Assembly: GCA_025355445.1 (NCBI GenBank)
Contig: JANXZQ010000518.1
Location: 1 to 35,896, forward strand
Length of the DNA stretch: 35,896 bases
DNA from: Gammaproteobacteria bacterium
Lineage (GTDB): Bacteria > Pseudomonadota > Gammaproteobacteria > Steroidobacterales > Steroidobacteraceae
Direction: 5' to 3'
The position numbers were made by a program, and so were the translations under genes. Of this stretch, positions 19,041 to 25,877 are shown piece after piece (the stretch's first letter is position 1; the number at the start of each line of letters is the position of its first letter). The notes under the pieces were generated by a model. That model had not been told where the DNA came from, did not search any database, and saw only the letters and a list, made by a program, of their open reading frames with translations.

Positions 19041-19520
19041 ATGACTAACGTCCGCGCAGTCCTCGAGTCTCCTGATCAGCCGGAAGTCATTGCACTGATC
19101 AATGAACTCGATGCGTACCAAGATACGCTTTACCCTCCTGAAAGCCGTCACTACCTCGACCTGGATCACCTAAAACAAGCAAACACAATTTTTGTAGTGG
19201 CTCGTACTTTGGGCGCCCGAGCGGTGGGCTGCGGCGCCATCGTGCTGCACTCCCGCTACGGCGAGGTCAAACGCATGTACGTGCATCCCGAATCTCGTGG
19301 TCGAGGGATAGCACGGCAAATACTCGAGGTACTGGAATCCGCAGCGCTCTCGAGGGGCTGCCAAGAACTGATGCTGGAGACCGGCCCGCACCAACCTGCG
19401 GCTCTCGCCTTTTATGGGCGCAGTGGCTACCGGCTGCGTGGGCCGTTCGGCGCTTACACCGACGACCCCTTAAGCGTTTTCATGCAGAAGTCTCTGTCGC
19501 ACGCGCCCAACTCCACCTAG
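19041..19520 (+). CDS. GNAT family N-acetyltransferase
   Basis: MTNVRAVLESPDQPEVIALINELDAYQ...GAIVLHSRYGEVKRMYVHPESRGRGIARQILEVLESAALSRGCQELMLETGPHQPAALAFYGRSGY; the R-G-x-G-x-A acetyl-CoA motif is present. Confidence 0.93.
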   Translation: MTNVRAVLESPDQPEVIALINELDAYQDTLYPPESRHYLDLDHLKQANTIFVVARTLGARAVGCGAIVLHSRYGEVKRMYVHPESRGRGIARQILEVLESAALSRGCQELMLETGPHQPAALAFYGRSGYRLRGPFGAYTDDPLSVFMQKSLSHAPNST

Positions 19521-20923
19521 TTCTGCGCAGCGTAAATCTTCACCAACTCGTAGAGAAAATCCCGGCCGTCGTACAGCGACTGCACCCGAATGCGCTCATT
19601 CAAGCCATGAATATTGCTCAAGTCCGGATCGATGAACATGCCGCTCAGTCCATACGTCGGAGTCCCCGCCTCCGCCAGATAGATCGCGTCCGTCCCGGCG
19701 GCCTGCAGCACCGGCACCACTTCAATGCCGGGATAAATGCGCCGCATCACCTGCTCAATCGGTTTCAGGATGGCGCGGGTCAGCGCCGGTGGCAGCACCA
19801 TCGGATCGGATGGCTCTACGGTAGCTACAGCGATCTCTGAATCCGCCAGTATTCCGACGAGCGTCCGGCGTACCTCTTCGATGCTCACGCCGGGAAAAAT
19901 TCGGCAGTTCACATTGGCGCGAGCCCGTTGCGGCAGCGCATTGGTGGCATGCCCGGCATTGAGCAGGGTCGCGACGCACGTAGTGCGCAGCATGGCATTC
20001 AGTCGCGGGTCCTGCGACAAAACAGTCGCCGCGTTTGCGTCCGCAGCATCCTTGACCAACGCCTTCATCGCCGCGCCGCTCTCCCCGCCCACGATTCCGG
20101 ACATGCGGCTGAAGTAGGAGCGGGTGGTATCGTTCAATTGCACCGGAAATTCATACGCCCCAAGACGCGTAAGACCCGCCGCGAGATGATAAATGGCATT
20201 GTTCTGCACGGGCCGCGAACTGTGGCCGCCCGGGTTCTGCACTTCGAGTCGATAATCCTGATCCGTCTTCTCGCCTGCCTCGATCTCCATGACGACGCGG
20301 TGTCCCTGCGCGTCCAACACCCCATAGGCGAATTCGTTGAGCGCAAACGCCGCATCGATGAGTTGCCGCTCGTGTTGGACCAAGTACTGCGCGCCCACGA
20401 ATGCCGCGCCCGCCTCTTCCCCGCAGGTCAGCGCCATCTTGATGGAGCGCTTCGGCTGATAGCCTTGCTTGCGCAACCGCACCAAAGTGTCCACCCATAC
20501 CGCAGCCATCGACTTGTCATCGAAGGCGCCACGGCCGTAAAAGTACCCACCCTCCTCCACCAACGTAAATGGATCGCGCGTCCAATCCTCACGCCGCGCC
20601 TCCACCACATCCAGATGCGCCAGCAATAAAATCGCCTTTGCCGACCGGTCGCTCCCCGGCAGCACCGCCACCACCCCGCCGTCCTTCGGATGATCTGCTA
20701 TGGCAAAGGGATGAATATCCGAGTCCGGATATCCTGCCGCCCGCAGGCGCGCCGTCATTCTCTCCGCCGCCAAGGTGCAGCTGCCGATGGAGTGACTGGT
20801 GTTGGTCTCGATGAGCTCGCGGAACAGGTCCCGGAACTCCAGCTGATCAGGCCGCGGCGCGCCGGCCGCCAGCGTCGCGCTCGCCAACATCGCCACGCCC
20901 AATTTCGCCCGTGCCGCGCTCAT
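19517..20923 (-). CDS. M20/M25/M40 family metallo-hydrolase, exported
   Basis: LLAHLDVVEARREDWTRDPFTLVEEGGYFYGRGAFDDKSMAAVWVDTL and LTCGEEAGA. Signal peptide start at MSAARAKLGVAMLASATLAAGA. Confidence 0.92.
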   Translation of the reverse strand: MSAARAKLGVAMLASATLAAGAPRPDQLEFRDLFRELIETNTSHSIGSCTLAAERMTARLRAAGYPDSDIHPFAIADHPKDGGVVAVLPGSDRSAKAILLLAHLDVVEARREDWTRDPFTLVEEGGYFYGRGAFDDKSMAAVWVDTLVRLRKQGYQPKRSIKMALTCGEEAGAAFVGAQYLVQHERQLIDAAFALNEFAYGVLDAQGHRVVMEIEAGEKTDQDYRLEVQNPGGHSSRPVQNNAIYHLAAGLTRLGAYEFPVQLNDTTRSYFSRMSGIVGGESGAAMKALVKDAADANAATVLSQDPRLNAMLRTTCVATLLNAGHATNALPQRARANVNCRIFPGVSIEEVRRTLVGILADSEIAVATVEPSDPMVLPPALTRAILKPIEQVMRRIYPGIEVVPVLQAAGTDAIYLAEAGTPTYGLSGMFIDPDLSNIHGLNERIRVQSLYDGRDFLYELVKIYAAQN

Positions 20924-20931
20924 CCCCCGCC

Positions 20932-22269
20932 TCACCCCGTCCGCCGCCGCCGCGCCAGCCAGATGTACACCGGCGCGCATGCGATCAGCAGCACGGCGGC
21001 GTACACGCCCGACCACCAGTCCTGCATGATCGCCGCGATCCACAACGCCAAGCAGCCCAACAGCACGATCGCCGTTGTAAAAGGAAACCCGAACGTCCGA
21101 TACGGCCGCGGCACCACCGGCTCTTTTCGCCGCAGTACGAACAGCGCCAAGTACGCCGACACATAGTTAAGCAGGAACAGCACAGCCGCGATGGCCACAA
21201 TCTGCTCGAAGGAACCGCTCAAGATCAGCGCCACTGTGCCCAAGCTGGTGACCGCCAAGGCTAGTCGAGGTGTGCCGCCGGCGCTGACGTTGACGGCCTT
21301 CTGCGTAAAAAAGCCGTTGCGGCCGATGGCCAGCAGGATCCGCGGCGCCATGAGCAGCGTCGCATTGATCAAACTCAGCACCGTCATCAAGGAAATAATA
21401 GTCACCAATACATCGCCGCCGCGCGGCAGCACCAAGTGCGCAGCGTCGGCCGCCGGCAGCTTCGATGCCGCCAGCACCGGCAGGGGCAGCACCCGAAGGA
21501 TGGCGACATTGATCAACACATACATGGCCGCAACCAATATCGTCCCGCCGATGAGCGCGCGGGGCAGCGTCAGGGTCGGCTGCGTGCTCTCCTCCGCCAT
21601 GTAGATGGGTGAATACCACCCGTCGTAGGTGACGAACACCGCGCGTAGGGCGGTCACGACGGCAGCCAGCATGCCGAACGACAACAGCGGCAGCGCTGCG
21701 GCCGACGTCGCCGGGGGCGGCTCGCCGGATGCAGCGACCGACGGCGCAATGAAGCAAGCCACCACCAACACCATCATCATGAGGCCAATGGTGAGACTGA
21801 TGATGCGCGTCACCGTGCTGCCGATACGTAAACCCGCCCAATGCATCACTGTGAAGACGCAGATCACTGCGATGGCCATGGCGCGCGGCCACTCGGCGCT
21901 CGCCGGCCACAGCGTGGCGATGAACACGGACGCCGTCAGGGCGGCATAGGCAATGGCCGCCGCCTGGTTCAGCCAGTCGCTCCAGCCGACCACGAAACCC
22001 ACCCCGTTGCCGAAGGCCCGCCGCGCATACACGTAGAAGCCGCCCGCCTCCGGCAGCATGGCAGCGAGCTCCGCCACCGCCATCGCTCCGAGCAGCGCGT
22101 AGACACCGCCCAGAATCCAAAACAGCAGGATCAGCCGCGAATCGCCCAGTGCCTGAGCCAAGGTGCCCGGCAGCCGCAGGATACCCACTCCCACCGTGCC
22201 GCCGAAAACCATCGCCAGACCGAAACCGAGTCCCAAGATTCGCCGCAGCGGACGCGCTGGTTCATTCAT
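20932..22269 (-). CDS. APC family amino acid permease
   Basis: 445-aa polytopic ORF, MVFGGTVGVGILRLPGTLAQALGDSRLILLFWILGGVYALLGA, and LPEAGGFYVYARRAFG. Confidence 0.93.
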   Translation of the reverse strand: MNEPARPLRRILGLGFGLAMVFGGTVGVGILRLPGTLAQALGDSRLILLFWILGGVYALLGAMAVAELAAMLPEAGGFYVYARRAFGNGVGFVVGWSDWLNQAAAIAYAALTASVFIATLWPASAEWPRAMAIAVICVFTVMHWAGLRIGSTVTRIISLTIGLMMMVLVVACFIAPSVAASGEPPPATSAAALPLLSFGMLAAVVTALRAVFVTYDGWYSPIYMAEESTQPTLTLPRALIGGTILVAAMYVLINVAILRVLPLPVLAASKLPAADAAHLVLPRGGDVLVTIISLMTVLSLINATLLMAPRILLAIGRNGFFTQKAVNVSAGGTPRLALAVTSLGTVALILSGSFEQIVAIAAVLFLLNYVSAYLALFVLRRKEPVVPRPYRTFGFPFTTAIVLLGCLALWIAAIMQDWWSGVYAAVLLIACAPVYIWLARRRRTG

Positions 22270-22335
22270 TATTCGTTAGTCGCAGGCCGGGCACAGCCTT
22301 GAGCTTGCGGGAGAGCCGTGTTGATCGCAAGCGCC

Positions 22336-22814
22336 TCAAGGATCGAGCAGCCGCGGGCCGCAACCTTGTTCGCTCAACCGGTCCTCGGGATTACGCAGCG
22401 GGCACACCTTCAGGGACAGGCAACCGCACCCTATGCACCCTGTCAGGCTGTCCCGCAGGCGCGTCAACCGCTCGATCCGCTCGTCCAATCCCCGTTTCCA
22501 AAGCGCGGACAGTCTCCGCCAGTCCGCCGCTGTCGGCGCGCGCCCATTCGGCAAAGTCGTCAACGCATCGCGGATCACATCCAACGGCATGCCAATCCGC
22601 TGCGCCACCTTGATCACCGCCACTCGACGCAATATCTCCCTTGGATAGCGACGCTGATTACCTGCGTTGCGGCGGCTGCGGATCAATCCTTTCGATTCAT
22701 AGAAGTGAATTGCCGACACGGCAACCCGCTGCGTGCGGCCACGTCGCCGACGGTAAGCTCCCTGGCGGCCCTGAGTTCTTTGCCGACGCGCACAGACTCG
22801 ATGTTCCCGCTCAT
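22336..22814 (-). pseudogene. soxR: Redox-sensitive MerR-family regulator SoxR, frameshifted (real or artefact)
   Basis: N-terminus [30 protein letters not shown] in one frame. The remainder (V)[24 protein letters not shown]...DGLKR-like...[22 protein letters not shown] is in another. The CX2CXCX5C 2Fe-2S motif is intact. Frame break at about 22725-22730. Confidence 0.88.
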
Positions 22815-22819
22815 ACCCG

Positions 22820-22850
22820 TTGACCTCAAGTTAACTTGAGGTTGTATCGT
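22820..22850 (+). promoter_or_regulatory. SoxR-type promoter with perfect 18-bp SoxR box
   Basis: CCTCAAGTTAACTTGAGG (22824-22841), a perfect palindrome, lies between -35-like TTGACC (22820-22825) and -10-like TATCGT (22845-22850) with a 19-bp spacer. Confidence 0.88.
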
Positions 22851-22865
22851 AACCTTAGGTTCAAA

Positions 22866-24262
22866 ATGATTCACCACAACAACACTTGGCGAGGCCTGTA
22901 CGCCTCAGGCCTTCTGGGCCGATTCGTCGTGCTCTGCGTCGGGATCTGGCTGCACGCGGTCGATACCCTCGTCACCGCCACCATCGCACCGGCTATCGTC
23001 GATGACATCGGCGGCGTCGCCTACATCAACTGGACCGTGATCCTGTACGAGGTGGGCGCCATCCTGGCGGGAGCCGCAGTGCCCATGCTCGCGCAGCGAA
23101 TCGGCATCAAGCGACTGTTGCAGTTAGCCGCTGTCGCCTACGCCACCGGCTGCGTCATCGCGGGATTCGCATCATCCATGAGCTTTTTGCTGCTAGGCCG
23201 CCTTGCACAAGGCATGGGCGGCGGCATGCTGCTCACCCTGTGTTATCTGGCGATTCAAACGTGGTTCGACCCAACCTGGTGGAGCCGCCAGTTCGGCATC
23301 GTCGCAGTGATCTGGGGAATGGGGTCGCTGCTCGGCCCCTTGATCGGCGGCATATTTGCCGCCCTGCACTCCTGGCGCATGACCTTCTTTGCTTTCGCCG
23401 CCCAAGCCGCCGTACTTTGGGCGATGGCACTGCTGTGGTTGCCCGCGCAGACTCCGTCGCAATCCTCTGCCAGATCCTTCTCAGTGCTTCCCCTTCTGGT
23501 CCTCTCGGCCGCGACCATGCTCATTGCAGGAAGCAGCGTGGCGAGTGGCATCAGAATGTCCATCCTCGGATGCGTACTTGGCGCCCTCCTGCTGTACCTC
23601 GCGGCGCGACTGGATCGCCGCGCGAGCTCCCGGCTATTTCCGGCCCGTCTTTTGGATTTCCGCCATCCCGTGGGCGCAGGCCTCTTCATGGTATTCGCCC
23701 TGTCGGTCGCGACCACCGGATTCTGGGCTTACGGTCCATTGATCCTGAAGATTCTGTTCGGCACCCAGCCGATCATTGCCGGATACATTCTGGCCGGCGA
23801 AGCGGTCGCTTGGAGCCTTGCCACTGTCGCGGTCTCGAGGGCGCCGGTATCAGCCGATCGATGGCTGATTCGGTCGGGCGCCACCTTGGTCGCGCTCGGC
23901 GCCGGCGGCTTCGCCCTTGCGGTACCGGCAGGCCTGTTGGCAGGGATAATCTTGTGCGCGCTGTTGCAGGGATTGGGCTTTGGTCTGTGCTGGCCGTCGA
24001 TCGTGCATCGCATGGCGCGCTGCTCGGACGAAGGCGAACGACCGTTGGCGGTGACGTCGCCCGAGACCATGCAGCGAATCGGCTACGCGGTGGGAGCGGC
24101 CGCGGTGGTGCCGCCAACCTGTCCGGACTGGCCGCCGGCGTTTCAATCGCAGCCGCAAAGGCTGCCGCGTTCTGGGTATTTGCCGCCTTCGTGCCCATGG
24201 TCATCCTTGCCCTGATTTGCGCCTGGACTTTCACCCGCGAGGTCCTCGACCCGCCGCTCTAG
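22866..24262 (+). pseudogene. MFS (drug efflux-like) transporter, frameshifted near the C-terminus
   Basis: Polytopic MFS sequence reads in frame 0 to ...IGYAVGAAAV at about 24108, then continues in the -1 frame as GAANLSGLAAGVSIAAAKAAAFWVFAAFVPMVILALICAWTFTREVLDPPL*. Confidence 0.83.
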
Positions 24263-24721
24263 CTGCCCCATCGATCGCGCCAGCGCGGCGCTCGTGGCTA
24301 CGCGCCATTCCTCGATCATGTGAGCGTATGCCTCGAGCGACAGAAAGTGGCGCACGAAGGCTTCCGCCTCCGTACACAGCGGCGTCAATGTGTACGCCAC
24401 ACTCACCTCCGTACCTCCCGCCGCCGGCTCCGTGCAAGCCACATCGACCAGTCCGATGTTGGAGCCCTGCGCCAACCGGGCATAGCTCACGCGTCCTTCG
24501 AACGGCCGGTAATCAATCACGATCCAGGTGGTCTTTCGACCTTCATGGCTAAAGGTTTCGAATGCGCTGCCGCGCTTCTCGGCGCCGCTCAGCAGCTTAG
24601 GGTCCCAGCCTGGCGCCCATTCGCGCTCGCCGCTAGCCGTAAACAGCGGCGTGACCCTGGCAAGTGCCGCGTCCAAGTGAAAACTGCGAATCTGACTGTT
24701 TGGTTCTGCCGGCACGCTCAC
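24143..24721 (-). CDS. SRPBCC family protein
   Basis: 192 aa, GTG start; IRSFHLDAALARVTPLFTASGEREWAPGWDPKLL...FETFSHEGRKTTWIVIDYRP. Confidence 0.8.
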   Translation of the reverse strand: MSVPAEPNSQIRSFHLDAALARVTPLFTASGEREWAPGWDPKLLSGAEKRGSAFETFSHEGRKTTWIVIDYRPFEGRVSYARLAQGSNIGLVDVACTEPAAGGTEVSVAYTLTPLCTEAEAFVRHFLSLEAYAHMIEEWRVATSAALARSMGQLERRVEDLAGESPGANQGKDDHGHEGGKYPERGSLCGCD

Positions 24722-24737
24722 ACCTTAGGATTGTATT

Positions 24738-24761
24738 TGGTACATTGGTACCAACGTACCA
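24738..24761. promoter_or_regulatory. 24-bp near-perfect palindrome, candidate operator
   Basis: TGGTACATTGGTACCAACGTACCA; 11 of 12 symmetric pairs are complementary. Located between divergent SRPBCC and RHH-like genes. Confidence 0.75.
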
Positions 24762-24845
24762 CATGGGCCGGCGAGGCCGCAAACTTGGGTATACCGGCCG
24801 CAAACCTGCGATCATTGCCGTCAGGCCTGTGACCCGAGGATTTCC

Positions 24846-25136
24846 ATGACCGCCAAGAAGCCCGCGCCCAATCCGGCGCCGCGCGAAATCGAGCGCATAC
24901 AGACCGGCGTGCGGCTGGAAAAACGGCTGCTCAAGGTGCTTAAGGGCCTGGCGCAATACCTTGACCTATCCTTGGGCGACCTGCTCGAAGGGATTGCCCT
25001 GCACGCGTTGGAGAACAAGCCCCCGTTCAAACGGCAGACTTTGGACAAGATAGCGCAACTGCGGCGCGTCTACGGTTTCGACCTGGTGGCCGCGGACAGT
25101 CATCGGCTTCGCGAAACGGAGGGCGGTGGCGGATAA
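24846..25136 (+). CDS. Small ribbon-helix-helix-like putative DNA-binding protein
   Basis: 96 aa; basic N-terminus then ERIQTGVRLEKRLLKVLKGLAQYLDLSLGDLLEGIALHALENK, resembling a CopG/Arc beta-helix-helix unit. Confidence 0.6.
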   Translation: MTAKKPAPNPAPREIERIQTGVRLEKRLLKVLKGLAQYLDLSLGDLLEGIALHALENKPPFKRQTLDKIAQLRRVYGFDLVAADSHRLRETEGGGG

Positions 25137-25851
25137 TGCCGGCGGCCGATTCGATGGAGTTCATGTGCAATTAGCCACTCTCACGACCTTTCTGCTGGCG
25201 TTCGGAGCCCTGTTCTCCATCGTCAATCCGCTGTCCGGCGCGTTTATTTTCTTCGGCGCCACTCGCGAGCTTGATCCGCGCGTGCGCGCGCAAGTATCGC
25301 GCTGGGTCGCGATCTACTCCTTCTGCATCGTAAGCGTATCCCTGTACGTCGGCGCCTATGTGTTGAGTTTCTTCGGCGTCTCCATCCCGGTGCTGCGGGT
25401 TGCCGGCGGCATCGTCGTCGCCGCTGCCGGCTGGCGCATGCTGAACGAACCGGACGCCACTGAACAGCGCCGCAGCGAGACTCCGAGCCCACGTTCCATC
25501 GACGTGCCGCCAAGCCGCCTGGCCTTCTATCCCCTCACCATGCCCCTGACTACCGGTCCCGGCACCATCTCAGTGGCGATTTCCCTGGGAGCCAATCGAC
25601 CCCGCGGCTTTCATGCCTCCTCGCTCGAGTTCTTCGTCGAAACGCTGGCCGCGGTGGCGCTGCTTTCAATTCTGGTGTACCTCTTCTACCGAAACTCGGC
25701 TCGCCTCGCCGGATTGATGGGCGTAACGGGAACTACTATCGTGGTGCGGCTGTCAGCTTTCCTGTTGTTCTGCATCGGCATCCAAGTGTTGTGGAATGGC
25801 GCGGCAGAACTCTTAGGCTCACTGCCGTTAAGCCCGGCCGGCGAGAGTTGA
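25126..25851 (+). CDS. MarC family integral membrane protein
   Basis: 241 aa; FLLAFGALFSIVNPLSGAFIFFGAT and YPLTMPLTTGPGTISVAISLGA are MarC/YhgN signatures. Confidence 0.93.
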   Translation: MADNAGGRFDGVHVQLATLTTFLLAFGALFSIVNPLSGAFIFFGATRELDPRVRAQVSRWVAIYSFCIVSVSLYVGAYVLSFFGVSIPVLRVAGGIVVAAAGWRMLNEPDATEQRRSETPSPRSIDVPPSRLAFYPLTMPLTTGPGTISVAISLGANRPRGFHASSLEFFVETLAAVALLSILVYLFYRNSARLAGLMGVTGTTIVVRLSAFLLFCIGIQVLWNGAAELLGSLPLSPAGES

Positions 25852-25877
25852 AGAAAATAACCAAAGGTAAAATTATT

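Noticed and set aside
21167-22120. 317-aa minus-strand ORF
   Set aside because: Alternate frame of the APC permease gene on the same strand; biased composition typical of a GC-rich shadow frame.
24772-24815. Repeated ggccgcaaac near the RHH-like gene start
   Set aside because: Two short copies only; could be chance in GC-rich DNA.
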